A stretch of DNA of 64,000 nucleotides from Chryseobacterium polytrichastri (GTDB lineage: Bacteria > Bacteroidota > Bacteroidia > Flavobacteriales > Weeksellaceae), in contig NZ_FRAV01000003.1 of assembly GCF_900142445.1 (NCBI RefSeq), positions 124,001 through 188,000 on the forward strand, in the 5' to 3' direction. The stretch's first letter is position 1. The number at the start of each line of letters is the position of its first letter. Shown piece by piece: positions 1 to 8,975 of the stretch. Made by a program: the position numbers and the translations under genes. The notes below the pieces were generated by a model. The model was not told where the DNA came from. It ran no database searches and saw nothing but the letters and a program-made list of their open reading frames with translations.

Positions 1-2
1 TA

Positions 3-1610
3 TACGGGATATCTGCTGCAATTACGGTGTTTACAGATGCCAATACAGCTCATATTGCTACTTATAACGGAAGAATTTTAAAAACTGTTGACGGTGGTGA
101 CAATTGGGTTACAACGACTTCTGATTCGAGTTCAAACAACAATTACTATTCTCTTGTTTTCCCTTCTCAAAATGTTGGTTATGCTAATAAAGGTTTTGGT
201 GACATGCTTAAAACCACAGATGGCGGTCAGACTTGGGTAACTTTAAGTAGCAGCATTTATCATACAGAAACTTATGGAATGCAGTTTTTTGATGAAAATA
301 ACGGGTATACAGTAGGAAGATACGGAGCAGTATATAAAACTACAAACGGAGGTAGTTCTTGGCTATGGATCAGTCCAACTTCAATGTATAGTTCAAATAC
401 GGATAATAATTTAAACGGATTGTATTTCTTTGATAATCAGACGGCTATTTGTGTTGGTGATAACGGAAGAATTATTAAAACACAAAATGGAGGAACAAAC
501 TGGACCAATTACTCTCCGACTTATGACGTTATTAATGAGCTTCATTTTGTTAATCCAAATACTGCCTATTTTAAAACTAATATGGGAGAATTTTTCAAAA
601 CACCTGATGCAGGAAATTCTTGGTTGAAAGTTCAATATCCTCCTCATCAGTCTTATAGCAACGGATTTACTTTTTTAAATGAAAACGTTGGATATTCTAT
701 TGGTGCCAATCAGGGATTAGTTTATAAAACCACAAATGGAGGAGTAAGCTGGACCCCTAGTACCGTTATTCAATATGAACCACTTTATGCATCAAGTTTT
801 CTTTCTGAAAATGTAGGTTTTGTAAGTGGTGGATATGATACAAACAATGCCGGAATTTACAAAACAGTTGATGGAGCAAATACCTGGCAGAAAATTTCAA
901 ACACAAGATTTTCTTTTCTTAAATTTTTCAATAATAATCTTGGGTATGGAGTGCAGTCAGGCTATTTTGGAAAACTGTATAAAACCCTTGATGGCGGGAT
1001 CACTTGGAATACTTGTTTTGATCAAGGAATATCAGACATCCATTTTGATTTCTTAAATGAAAACCAAATGTTTTTGAAAGGAAATAATGGTGATTTCTTT
1101 AAGTCAAATGACGGTGGTGCTACCTGGACGACTTCTCAGGTTCCTTATTATTCTTTTGATAAAGTGAAATTTACTGATCCGAATACAGGCTATATTGCAG
1201 ATGACAGAATGGTTTATAAAACAACTGACGGAGGAGCTACATGGAACCTGATTTTAGATAATAATTATAATTATGATATCATGACGCTGGAAGTGGGAGG
1301 TAATTATTTATATTTGTCGGGTAACGGAGGACGAATTTATAAGTACTCTTTAGGATTTCTTTCCGCAAGTGAGGCTACTGTTAATAATGATTATGGTAAA
1401 GTTTATCCAAATCCTGCAATAGATTTTGTGAATGTAAGTTCAAAGAAAAAAATTACTGAGATTAAATTGATTGATATTTCCGGCAAAATTTTAAAAATTG
1501 CTAAAAATACGAATCAAATCAACGTGTCAGAATATCATCCCGCAATGTACTTTTTAGAAATAATTTATGGTGACAATACGAAACAAGTGACCAAGATTAT
1601 CAAAAAATAG
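3..1610 (+). CDS. YCF48/BNR-repeat protein with T9SS type A sorting domain (5' end cut off)
   Basis: The reading frame is open to the left edge of the window, so the N-terminus and signal peptide lie outside; a GTG at 27 is internal and not a convincing start. About ten repeats of 40-50 residues are visible, each with a core like K-T-x-[DN]-G-G-x-[ST]-W followed by an F-x-[DN]-x-N-x-G-Y segment. This is the pattern of YCF48/BNR-type beta-propeller blades. The last ~75 residues (Y-P-N-P near 445, ending in K-I-I-K-K) form a Por secretion type A sorting domain, so the protein should be exported by the type IX system to the cell surface or medium. The family is broad; the ligand or substrate cannot be told. 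Confident as T9SS cargo, not as to function. Confidence 0.9.
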   Translation, partial: YGISAAITVFTDANTAHIATYNGRILKTVDGGDNWVTTTSDSSSNNNYYSLVFPSQNVGYANKGFGDMLKTTDGGQTWVTLSSSIYHTETYGMQFFDENNGYTVGRYGAVYKTTNGGSSWLWISPTSMYSSNTDNNLNGLYFFDNQTAICVGDNGRIIKTQNGGTNWTNYSPTYDVINELHFVNPNTAYFKTNMGEFFKTPDAGNSWLKVQYPPHQSYSNGFTFLNENVGYSIGANQGLVYKTTNGGVSWTPSTVIQYEPLYASSFLSENVGFVSGGYDTNNAGIYKTVDGANTWQKISNTRFSFLKFFNNNLGYGVQSGYFGKLYKTLDGGITWNTCFDQGISDIHFDFLNENQMFLKGNNGDFFKSNDGGATWTTSQVPYYSFDKVKFTDPNTGYIADDRMVYKTTDGGATWNLILDNNYNYDIMTLEVGGNYLYLSGNGGRIYKYSLGFLSASEATVNNDYGKVYPNPAIDFVNVSSKKKITEIKLIDISGKILKIAKNTNQINVSEYHPAMYFLEIIYGDNTKQVTKIIKK

Positions 1611-1639
1611 ACACATAATATTTTAAGATAATAAAACCA

Positions 1640-2755
1640 ATGAACACTACAGAGTTAAACAATTTTATCGTTATACTTATTTATGGTTCATTGGTTTTAC
1701 TTTCTTTATTGGAGCTGACCAATCCTTTGAAGGGTAATAAAAAAGCAAACGCCTGTTTTGGAATGTTTTTATTTTTATGGTCTACCTTTTGGCTTGATGA
1801 GATACTGTCATTAGTGAAAGGTTCAAAAGTTGATGTGCACTCGTTGCTTTTCGTACAGGTTATACAGTTTTTAACACCTATTATATTTTATTTCAGTGTT
1901 CTGTTTTTCACGAACCCTGCCTTTAAATTCAAAGTTTCAGATCTAAAATATGCCATTTTACCGGTTATTTTCTTAGCCAATATACTATTCCATCATTTTG
2001 TAGATTTTTATATTGATGGCGTCTTTCAGATCGTTTTTCTTATACTTATCTTGTCTCAGGCACTATTCTATACAGCTCTTTCTTATATTACCATTCGAAA
2101 ACATAAGAAAAGAATTCAATTATTTTCTTCCAATACAGAAGGCATAAACTTAAACTGGCTGGAACACATTATTGTAGTCATCTTTGTCATCAATATTATA
2201 TTCTTGATTTACAATATCTTTTATGATGCCAATGCCCTGAATTATTTAATGAATTTCATTTTTTTAGCGGTTGTTTATTTTGTTGGGTGCTACTGTTTAA
2301 GACAAAAAGAGATCTATCCTGTAGAAGAAAACCAGGTTCAGGAATTGATTTCCATAGAGGATATTTCTGATGACAAAGAAGAGGTAAAACGCAAGTTGAT
2401 TTCCGATGAAGAGCTTTCTAAAATTAAGGCAGCATTGGAAGATTTGATGAAAATTGAAAAACCATATCTTGATAGTGAACTGAACCTGATTAAGCTTTCT
2501 CAAATACTTTCCGTATCTACTCATCAACTTTCTTACGTGATCAACACCGGATTCCAAAAGAACTTTTTCCAATATGTTAATGAATACAGAATCGAGTATG
2601 CCAAAATACTATTGAAAGATAGTAGCAGCAAACTTTCGATTTTAGGAATAGCGTATGAGTCTGGATTCAATTCTAAAACTTCTTTTAATACAACCTTTAA
2701 GAAAATTACGCATCAGACACCTTCTGAATTCAAAAAAATAAGTTCAGGTTTATAA
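1640..2755 (+). CDS. Membrane-anchored AraC-family transcriptional regulator
   Basis: 371 residues. The first ~225 residues are strongly hydrophobic, with six or seven likely membrane helices. A charged linker follows (about 230-260), then a C-terminal AraC-type double helix-turn-helix (about 270-368) with the typical second-helix signature L-x-I-A-Y-E-S-G-F-N-S-K-T-S-F. It is probably a one-component regulator that senses a signal at the membrane and binds DNA. A protein of the same layout and length is encoded at 41297-42409. It starts 29 bases after the preceding T9SS gene, so it could be co-transcribed with it. Signal and target genes are unknown. Confidence 0.85.
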   Translation: MNTTELNNFIVILIYGSLVLLSLLELTNPLKGNKKANACFGMFLFLWSTFWLDEILSLVKGSKVDVHSLLFVQVIQFLTPIIFYFSVLFFTNPAFKFKVSDLKYAILPVIFLANILFHHFVDFYIDGVFQIVFLILILSQALFYTALSYITIRKHKKRIQLFSSNTEGINLNWLEHIIVVIFVINIIFLIYNIFYDANALNYLMNFIFLAVVYFVGCYCLRQKEIYPVEENQVQELISIEDISDDKEEVKRKLISDEELSKIKAALEDLMKIEKPYLDSELNLIKLSQILSVSTHQLSYVINTGFQKNFFQYVNEYRIEYAKILLKDSSSKLSILGIAYESGFNSKTSFNTTFKKITHQTPSEFKKISSGL

Positions 2756-2871
2756 GTTTTAACTTTTTCATATTCTAATCATTTGATTGTCAGATTTTTG
2801 ATTCGTATTTCTTTTTTAATGAAAAGAGGTTCGCTCCGATAGGTTGGAACATTAAAGAGGCTTTTTGAATA

Positions 2872-2879
2872 TACTTTTG
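2872..2879 (+). promoter_or_regulatory. -7 promoter element before the SDR gene
   Basis: TACTTTTG fits the Bacteroidota -7 consensus TAnnTTTG and lies 18 bases before the ATG at 2898. No -33 TTG is found at the usual 19-base spacing (the nearest is at 2844-2846), so the call is tentative. If right, an upstream in-frame TTG at 2865 would precede the transcript and cannot be the start codon. Confidence 0.4.
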
Positions 2880-2897
2880 TTCCATAAAATTTGCTTT

Positions 2898-3686
2898 ATG
2901 GAAATGAAAAGAGAATCATATGCAGTGGTCACAGGAGCCAGTCAGGGGCTGGGAAAAGCATTTGCCGAGAGTCTGGCCAAGAAAAATATTAATGTAATTT
3001 TAATAAGTCTTCCCAATCAAAACCTTAAAGAAGTAAGCAAGGAAATTGCAGAAATCTATCATGTAAAAACCGAATATTATGAAATAGATCTTTCGGTGAA
3101 TGAAAACATATTTAAACTGACAGAATGGTTGAATAGATCCTTCGATATTCATATTCTAATTAATAATGCAGGATTGGGCGGAACCATGAAGTTTGTGGAT
3201 GCAACGTCTGATTATATCAATACCATTTTACAGGTAAATATTGCTGCGACTTCTTTAATCACTCATCAATTACTTCCTAATTTATTGCAACAGCCTCAGT
3301 CATACATTCTAAATGTTTCGAGCATGGCAGCGTTTTCTCCCATTGGTTTTAAAACAGTTTATCCAGCTTCAAAAACGTTTATCCATTCTTTTTCACGGGG
3401 TTTATATGAAGAATTAAAAGATACCAATGTTTTTGTAAGTGTTGTAAATCCTGGAGCCATGAAGACGAATAGTGACGTTTGCAGAAGAATTGAAAAGCAA
3501 GGCTTTTTAGGAAGGTTAACCCTTTTAGATCCGGATAAAGTAGCTAGATATTGTATTGATCAACTTTTTAAAAGAGATTCAGTGATCATGGTGAATCCTT
3601 TTAGTTGGCTTGCAATGAAAGTTTTACCTATTTGGATTACGTTGCCTTTAATGACGAATGCAATCAAAAAAGAAATAGAAGTATGA
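2898..3686 (+). CDS. Short-chain dehydrogenase/reductase (SDR)
   Basis: 262 residues from the ATG at 2898. An NAD(P)-binding Rossmann fold opens the protein, with the classical T-G-A-S-Q-G-L-G motif near residues 12-19. N-N-A-G lies in the middle, and the catalytic set is a serine in N-V-S-S-M plus Y-P-A-S-K. This is the classical SDR family, cytoplasmic NAD(P)(H)-dependent oxidoreductases. The start is preferred over an upstream TTG at 2865 because the Rossmann strand follows at normal distance and a -7 element lies at 2872-2879. The stop overlaps the next start by four bases (ATGA), so the two genes are translationally coupled. Substrate unknown. Confidence 0.88.
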   Translation: MEMKRESYAVVTGASQGLGKAFAESLAKKNINVILISLPNQNLKEVSKEIAEIYHVKTEYYEIDLSVNENIFKLTEWLNRSFDIHILINNAGLGGTMKFVDATSDYINTILQVNIAATSLITHQLLPNLLQQPQSYILNVSSMAAFSPIGFKTVYPASKTFIHSFSRGLYEELKDTNVFVSVVNPGAMKTNSDVCRRIEKQGFLGRLTLLDPDKVARYCIDQLFKRDSVIMVNPFSWLAMKVLPIWITLPLMTNAIKKEIEV

Positions 3687-4648
3687 AAAAAGTTTTTGTC
3701 ACCGGAATTACGGGACTTCTGGGAGCTAATGTAGTTAATAAATTATTAGAAAATGGTTATTCTGTTATTGCTTTGGTGCGCAAGAAAAGCAGCTATTTGG
3801 GTGAAGAAAATAAAAACCTGAGATTAATTGAAGGGAATTTATTCTATGATATTTCAAAATACTTGGTTGGGGTGAGCTATTTCGTTCACATTGCTGCAGA
3901 AACCAGCCAAAATCTTCTTTCTTATAAAGAATATATAAAGACAAATTATGATGCTACTATTCATTTATTTTTACTTGCTGTGGATTCTCGAGTTGATCGA
4001 TTTCTATTTGTAAGTTCGGCCAATACCTTAGGTTTTGGAAGTCTAGAGAAATTAGGAACTGAAAACTGTTTGCAAAAATATCCTTTTACGCATTCTTTTT
4101 ATGCTAAAAGTAAATTGGAAACCGAAAACTATCTTCTTCAAAACAATCAAACAACCGAAGTGATTATTCTGAATCCCACTTTTATGATCGGAAAATATGA
4201 CCGGAAACCAAGTTCAGGTAAAATTATATTTTGGGCATGGAAAAAAAAGTTTGTTTTCTATCCCAAAGGTGGAAAAAGTTTCGTTCATGCAGAAGATGTA
4301 GCCAACGGAATTTTGAAAGCCATTGAGAAGGGAAGAAACGGGGAGAAGTATTTGTTAACCAATGAAAACTTGAAGTATAAAAGATTCTTTAATCGAGTAA
4401 ATGCAGTAACAAACCAAAATCCGTTGATGATTCCAATTCCTGATTTTTCACTAATCTTTTTAGGTTTTATTGGAGATATTTTACGAAGATTTAAAGTCAA
4501 AACAAACTTAAGTTCAATCAATATGAAAGCACTTAGAATTGATAACTTTTACGATAATCAAAAATCAATTGATGAATTGGGTATGGAATATCAGCCTATT
4601 AAAAATGCAATTGAAGATGCGGTCTGTTTTTTTGAAGAGCGAAAATGA
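3683..4648 (+). CDS. NAD-dependent epimerase/dehydratase family protein
   Basis: 321 residues from the ATG at 3683, which overlaps the stop of the SDR gene. The N-terminus has the extended-SDR motif T-G-x-x-G-x-x-G (V-T-G-I-T-G-L-L-G), followed by an active-site Y-A-K-S-K near residue 145. Extended SDRs of this type act on nucleotide sugars, steroids or other carbonyl substrates using NAD(P). The tight coupling with the classical SDR suggests two steps of one small pathway (inference). A longer reading frame beginning at 3605 runs through the SDR gene and is not a credible start. The specific reaction cannot be assigned. Confidence 0.85.
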   Translation: MKKVFVTGITGLLGANVVNKLLENGYSVIALVRKKSSYLGEENKNLRLIEGNLFYDISKYLVGVSYFVHIAAETSQNLLSYKEYIKTNYDATIHLFLLAVDSRVDRFLFVSSANTLGFGSLEKLGTENCLQKYPFTHSFYAKSKLETENYLLQNNQTTEVIILNPTFMIGKYDRKPSSGKIIFWAWKKKFVFYPKGGKSFVHAEDVANGILKAIEKGRNGEKYLLTNENLKYKRFFNRVNAVTNQNPLMIPIPDFSLIFLGFIGDILRRFKVKTNLSSINMKALRIDNFYDNQKSIDELGMEYQPIKNAIEDAVCFFEERK

Positions 4649-4651
4649 AAA

Positions 4652-4682
4652 ACCGCCTCCAAGAATGAGACGGTCAAAAAAA
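4652..4682 (-). terminator. Hairpin after the pectate lyase gene
   Basis: ACCGCCTC (4652-4659) pairs with GAGACGGT (4667-4674) with one mismatch. Read on the minus strand it is followed by a run of five T, so it fits a terminator for the pectate lyase gene ending at 4704. The plus-strand epimerase gene converges on it from the other side. Confidence 0.6.
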
Positions 4683-4703
4683 GATAAGATTAGCTGTTAA
4701 AAA

Positions 4704-7205
4704 TTACTTCTTGATGATTTTGTGATTTTCAATACCTTGTTTTGTTTTTATCTGAAGGAAATATATTCCGGTTTGGAATCCGCTCATATCAATAGATGGA
4801 GTGTTTCCTTTGATATTTTTAATGATTTCTCCTGTACTATTCATTAGAATTAGATTTTCAATAGGATCTTTTTCAGAATTTGAAATATAAAGAATTGTTG
4901 ATATCGGATTTGGATATAACCTTACTTTTTCTATTCTATTTTCATGAGTTCCCAAAACTCCTGAAGAAGCATATTGTGTTTTGATGTAAAACAAATTGGC
5001 AACACTTCCTTTGGTGATAGAGTGTGAACCCGCATTTACTGTAGGAATGGTTACAATACCTGAAGAAGCCGTATAAGAAGCTCCATCTACTTTTACCGTT
5101 CCACTAAATGTGGGATCAAAAACTAAAGTTAATGATGAGGAAGCGGTTGTCGTAAAATTGATTGTCGTTGCAGATTCTATTTTCAGGCGCTTAGTTAGCG
5201 TTAATCCATCATAGTTGGCTGATCCGTCTGTAGAATTGATGTTGGATGAGGTAAATGAGTAAAATGAGCTGCTTAAGTTTGAGGCGGTAAAGTTATGAAC
5301 TTCGTTTCCTTGCGGATTTGTCCCTGTTGAAGTTACAGCAATGCTTCCCGTTCCCGAAACTGAAGTTCCTGATGTTCCCATTGTTGCTATTGTGAAATCT
5401 ACATCAGCAGTTGGTGTACCGGATACAGTAATTGTTTTATTAGTCGTATTTTTCACAAATAGAATTCCCGAGGCCGGAAGTCCTGTTACGGTAGCATCGG
5501 TTGCTGTTCCGCCCCAAGTGAAGACCATAGGTTCGATAGCACTTCCTGATGTTACAGTTTGATCGTTGTTTGAAGCAATAAGGAGTGTTTGAGAACTGAC
5601 AGGAGTTGAAGCTTCTCCTTGTACAAATACAAGAGTAGGCGTGTAACCTTGCAATACAGCCATCAATCCTGCATTTACTGCATCAGAAGTATCATCAACA
5701 GCATTATTAAACACCCAATTGATGTCGCCACCTGAAACTCTTCCTGAATATTGTGTTACTTTATCTTTCGCAGCAGTCGGAGAATCTGGGACTAATGAAT
5801 TAATATATAATGAAGTATTGGTGTCAAAATTATTATAGGTTGCATTCCCTTGAAAAGCCTTGATATTAGTACCTAATGCCTCGCTTCTGGTTGTTGCTAC
5901 ATAGGCATCAAACTGAGCTGATGCACTCGTTGCATTATAAGGAACAAAAGCATTTTGATTGATCATATAGTTATCGAAAGCTTTAATCATTCCGCCATTT
6001 TCTCCTGAGAAAGTTCCTGTAGAACCATTGGCAACATCAGTTCCTTGTTTTGAAATCAGCATAGGATATTTACAGTTTCTGAAATAATTTCCTTCCACAA
6101 AAACAGAAGATGCTAATGTTGACCCCACGCCATATTTAGAATTTCCGTCATAATAATTGTTGTAAACATGAGCTGAATAATAACGAACACGCGGATGTCT
6201 TGAATCTGAATGATCGAACCAATTGTGATGATACGTAATATAAAGCCCCGCTGTTGTTCCTTCACTTAATCCTAAAAGACAGCTTTTTCCGTTGTCCCAG
6301 AAATGGTTGTAAGAAAAAGTAATATACGTTGATTTTTTAGCATCCAACGCTCCGTCACCTTTTGCCTGATCTGCATCTCCACCTGGTTTTCCATAGAAGA
6401 AGTCACAATTGTGAGCCCAAACATAGCTGTTATCTTGTTGTAAACTTAAATTATCACCTTCTGCAGCATCAGTCAGCATAAAGCCTAAATTTCTAACTTC
6501 AACATTGGTAGCATTTTTAATTCTTACGCCCCAGCCATTCACTACAGCGTCAGAACCAACCCCTTCAAAAGTAACTGAATTAGCCGCAATGCTTTTGTTT
6601 TCAATAACGGCATCACCGTTGAGAAGATAACTTGGATCTGTGATGTTCCCAATTAATCTTACGACTAATGGGCGGCTGTCATTTCCTTTTTTAAAACCAT
6701 CTAAAATTGTTTGTAGCCCAACGCAAGGATTGGCATTAGCGCCTGTTACATTCATGGAAACCGTATTTTTTGTTGCTTGGGTAATGTAGAGAACAACAGC
6801 ATTTGATTTTAATGTGCCGTTAAGATTGTAGGCTCCGGGAATTCTTCCGTTACTGTGGGCAAAACCCGTTCTGTCATGGGCTAGTACAGTTACAGTGTTT
6901 GATATTGCTTCAGGGCCTTCCACATTATTAGTTACCGGAACTACCTTAACGGTGTAATTTCCTGCGCTAAGTCCTAAAATATCAGCCCTAAAATAAGTGC
7001 CATAACTTCTTATAAGCTGGGTGTCTATGAGTTTATTTGTAAGCCCACCGCCTGTATAGTAAACTCTATAACTGTCAACTCCGCTAAGAGGCGTCCATTT
7101 CACATAAGCAGTTTCCAGCCAGCCTGTAGCTTGGGTAATGGTAACCTGTGCTTTCAGCCACATGGAGCTGAAGAGAAGCACGAAATAAATAAAGAATTTT
7201 TTCAT
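4704..7205 (-). CDS. Secreted pectate lyase (PL1-like) with T9SS type A sorting domain
   Basis: 833 residues. A Sec signal peptide ends at about residue 19 (W-L-K-A-Q). A fibronectin III-like region follows (20-110), then a parallel beta-helix lyase domain at about 130-450, with W-F-D-H-S-D-S-R-H-P-R-V-R near 330-342. The H-P-R arginine matches the pectate lyase superfamily catalytic segment. Ig-like regions (about 530-720) lead to a Por secretion tail starting at Y-P-N-P. It should cleave pectin or polygalacturonate by beta-elimination after export by the type IX system. No SusC/SusD pair or other pectin gene lies beside it. The promoter carries a LacI-like palindrome (7248-7259). Confidence 0.88.
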   Translation of the reverse strand: MKKFFIYFVLLFSSMWLKAQVTITQATGWLETAYVKWTPLSGVDSYRVYYTGGGLTNKLIDTQLIRSYGTYFRADILGLSAGNYTVKVVPVTNNVEGPEAISNTVTVLAHDRTGFAHSNGRIPGAYNLNGTLKSNAVVLYITQATKNTVSMNVTGANANPCVGLQTILDGFKKGNDSRPLVVRLIGNITDPSYLLNGDAVIENKSIAANSVTFEGVGSDAVVNGWGVRIKNATNVEVRNLGFMLTDAAEGDNLSLQQDNSYVWAHNCDFFYGKPGGDADQAKGDGALDAKKSTYITFSYNHFWDNGKSCLLGLSEGTTAGLYITYHHNWFDHSDSRHPRVRYYSAHVYNNYYDGNSKYGVGSTLASSVFVEGNYFRNCKYPMLISKQGTDVANGSTGTFSGENGGMIKAFDNYMINQNAFVPYNATSASAQFDAYVATTRSEALGTNIKAFQGNATYNNFDTNTSLYINSLVPDSPTAAKDKVTQYSGRVSGGDINWVFNNAVDDTSDAVNAGLMAVLQGYTPTLVFVQGEASTPVSSQTLLIASNNDQTVTSGSAIEPMVFTWGGTATDATVTGLPASGILFVKNTTNKTITVSGTPTADVDFTIATMGTSGTSVSGTGSIAVTSTGTNPQGNEVHNFTASNLSSSFYSFTSSNINSTDGSANYDGLTLTKRLKIESATTINFTTTASSSLTLVFDPTFSGTVKVDGASYTASSGIVTIPTVNAGSHSITKGSVANLFYIKTQYASSGVLGTHENRIEKVRLYPNPISTILYISNSEKDPIENLILMNSTGEIIKNIKGNTPSIDMSGFQTGIYFLQIKTKQGIENHKIIKK

Positions 7206-7247
7206 GATTAATAATATTAGTTTAGTTTAAAATTGATTTTGTAACGT

Positions 7248-7270
7248 GCAATCGATTGCCTTCAAATATA
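7248..7270 (-). promoter_or_regulatory. Pectate lyase promoter with LacI-family-like operator
   Basis: On the minus strand the -7 element is TATATTTG (7263-7270), fitting TAnnTTTG. Directly downstream, over the expected transcription start, is the perfect 12-bp palindrome GCAATCGATTGC (7248-7259) with a central CG, the hallmark of LacI/GalR operators. The position suits repression. No LacI-type gene is in the window, so the regulator would be encoded elsewhere. Confidence 0.5.
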
Positions 7271-7465
7271 TATAAATTTTAAACATGAATCATTTTGATG
7301 TGAAATTAATTGTAATAAACGATGTGGATAGCTTATTTTACAGGTTTTTTGCTCTATAGATGAAAATTTGTTAATCGTATAAGCTGAATTTTCTAGCCTG
7401 ATTTTGTTTTCCGAAAAAGTAAATAATGTAATGGAAAAGATATTTAATTAAGAAAAATAGATCTC

Positions 7466-7520
7466 AAAATAATATTAAGAGAATCAATTAAATTATAATC
7501 GATTCTCTTAATATTATTTT
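7466..7520 (-). terminator. 20-bp perfect inverted repeat at the end of the DUF4180 gene
   Basis: Arms 7466-7485 and 7501-7520 are perfectly complementary over 20 bases, with a 15-base loop. The distal arm overlaps the stop codon of the DUF4180 gene (7514-7516). It is likely the terminator of the minus-strand gene group that begins at sua5. The stem is AT-rich with no long T run, so folding strength comes from length. Confidence 0.65.
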
Positions 7521-7873
7521 GAAAGTTTTTCTAAAGCTTCTGCTAATGTTTGTATAAAATTGATGTGTCCTGTTTTGTTGCTTTCGAGGATAAACTCTTT
7601 TATACTTTTACTAGTATACTTTTCAAAGCCTCCTACAATAGCTAATCGGACGCGATAATTTGAAAATTTTTGAAGAATATCTCCTGCAATTTTTGTTTTC
7701 AAATCAAAAAATTCGGGAGTGATATTTTTCTCGTACAGAATAATTTTATCAAAATCCTGATAATAGATATTTCCCAAAAGATCCAAACCGTCTTGAGCGT
7801 TTTGTATGATAACTTCATCAGAAATTACTTCTGCTATTCGAGTTTGGTTGATTTCGTGAGTTTTGATTTCCAT
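7514..7873 (-). CDS. DUF4180 domain protein
   Basis: 119 residues, cytoplasmic, no signal peptide or membrane segment. The whole length resembles the DUF4180 family as I recall it: a short N-terminal beta region, then a D-G-L-D-L-L-G-N segment, and a central segment with F-D-L-K-T-K-I-A-G-D-I-L-Q-K-F. The family's function is not established. The start lies one base after the stop of the serine hydrolase gene, so the two are almost certainly co-transcribed. Confidence 0.75.
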   Translation of the reverse strand: MEIKTHEINQTRIAEVISDEVIIQNAQDGLDLLGNIYYQDFDKIILYEKNITPEFFDLKTKIAGDILQKFSNYRVRLAIVGGFEKYTSKSIKEFILESNKTGHINFIQTLAEALEKLSK

Positions 7874-7874
7874 T

Positions 7875-8912
7875 TTAGTCTAAATATTTTTTAATGTCAT
7901 TCAAGAAGTTATTTAACTGAAATGCATCTCCTTGATTGGTAAGTGCAATGACAATTTTATTGTTTTTGAGATCTCTCCAGAAAAGTGCTCTAAAGCCATT
8001 TAATCCTCCTGTATGACTTACTATCTGGCCATTGTTAGAATCATCAATATACCATCCGAAGCCATAATTTGAAAGCGTCTTGTCCGATAATTTAAAAGGT
8101 GTGTACATTAAAACGGTATTGTTTTTATTAATCAACGAAAAATTGCGGAGAGCTTTATCAAATTTGTACAGATCTTTTGTCGTTGAATAAATACCACCGT
8201 CTCCAGTTGTTAATAAAGAGTAGTCATCGGGTTGTCTTTGTTGGTTGTAACCCAAGGCTTTGTTTTTAATAACAGGCATCGATTCGTCATACACCTTTGT
8301 ATTATTCATCTTTAATGGAACGAAAATGTTTTCATTAAGAAACTCAGCATATGATTTTCCTGAAGTTTTTTCAATAATTAAAGACAAAATAATATAACCG
8401 CTATTACTATACTCAAATTTGCTTCCTGAAGGAAATTGTAATTTCTTTTTTTGCTGTAGCCAATTGAGAACGTCTTGATTTTTTAACTCTTTTTTACCAG
8501 ACATCTCTTTTTCATAATCCCAAATTCCAGAAGTATGAGTGAGCAAATGTCTTATAGTGATGTCTTTTGCATAGGCTGGAAGCTCAGGAAGATATTTCGA
8601 AGCTTTATCATCAAATGATAATAATCCTTTTTGTTGAAGCAGAATAATTGCTGTTGCGGTAAATGATTTACTTAAAGAAGCGATGTAAAAAGGAGTATCA
8701 ATATTAAGTTTTTCCTGAGTTTGAAAATTACTAAAACCTAAAGCTGTATCAGAAATAATATGGTCATTTTTCATGACTAATACAGTTCCATTGAATTGTC
8801 CTTTTTTATGATATTCACTTATAATTTCATTTGAGTTTTTCCCACACGAAAATAGAATCATGAAAAGTAAAATTTCAAAAACAAATATGCTTTTAATGGT
8901 AGAAATACGCAT
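7875..8912 (-). CDS. Serine hydrolase, class C beta-lactamase-like lipoprotein
   Basis: 345 residues from the ATG at 8912, chosen because it gives a compact signal peptide; an ATG-like start eight codons upstream is possible. The signal ends in a lipobox-like L-F-S-C, so the mature protein is probably lipid-anchored. Catalytic motifs of the beta-lactamase/esterase superfamily are present: S-L-S-K near residue 80, Y-S-N, and H-T-G-G near the C-terminus. Such proteins include peptidases, esterases and beta-lactamase-like enzymes; true beta-lactamase activity cannot be claimed. It is followed by the DUF4180 gene with a one-base gap. Confidence 0.85.
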   Translation of the reverse strand: MRISTIKSIFVFEILLFMILFSCGKNSNEIISEYHKKGQFNGTVLVMKNDHIISDTALGFSNFQTQEKLNIDTPFYIASLSKSFTATAIILLQQKGLLSFDDKASKYLPELPAYAKDITIRHLLTHTSGIWDYEKEMSGKKELKNQDVLNWLQQKKKLQFPSGSKFEYSNSGYIILSLIIEKTSGKSYAEFLNENIFVPLKMNNTKVYDESMPVIKNKALGYNQQRQPDDYSLLTTGDGGIYSTTKDLYKFDKALRNFSLINKNNTVLMYTPFKLSDKTLSNYGFGWYIDDSNNGQIVSHTGGLNGFRALFWRDLKNNKIVIALTNQGDAFQLNNFLNDIKKYLD

Positions 8913-8975
8913 GCTGTTAATCCATTTAATTATCAAAAAATGAGTTAAATAACTGATGATTAAAAGTACAATAAA

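Noticed and set aside
3605..3682. N-terminal extension of the epimerase into the SDR gene
   Set aside because: The Rossmann motif begins right after the ATG at 3683, and the extension is the SDR coding sequence in another frame.
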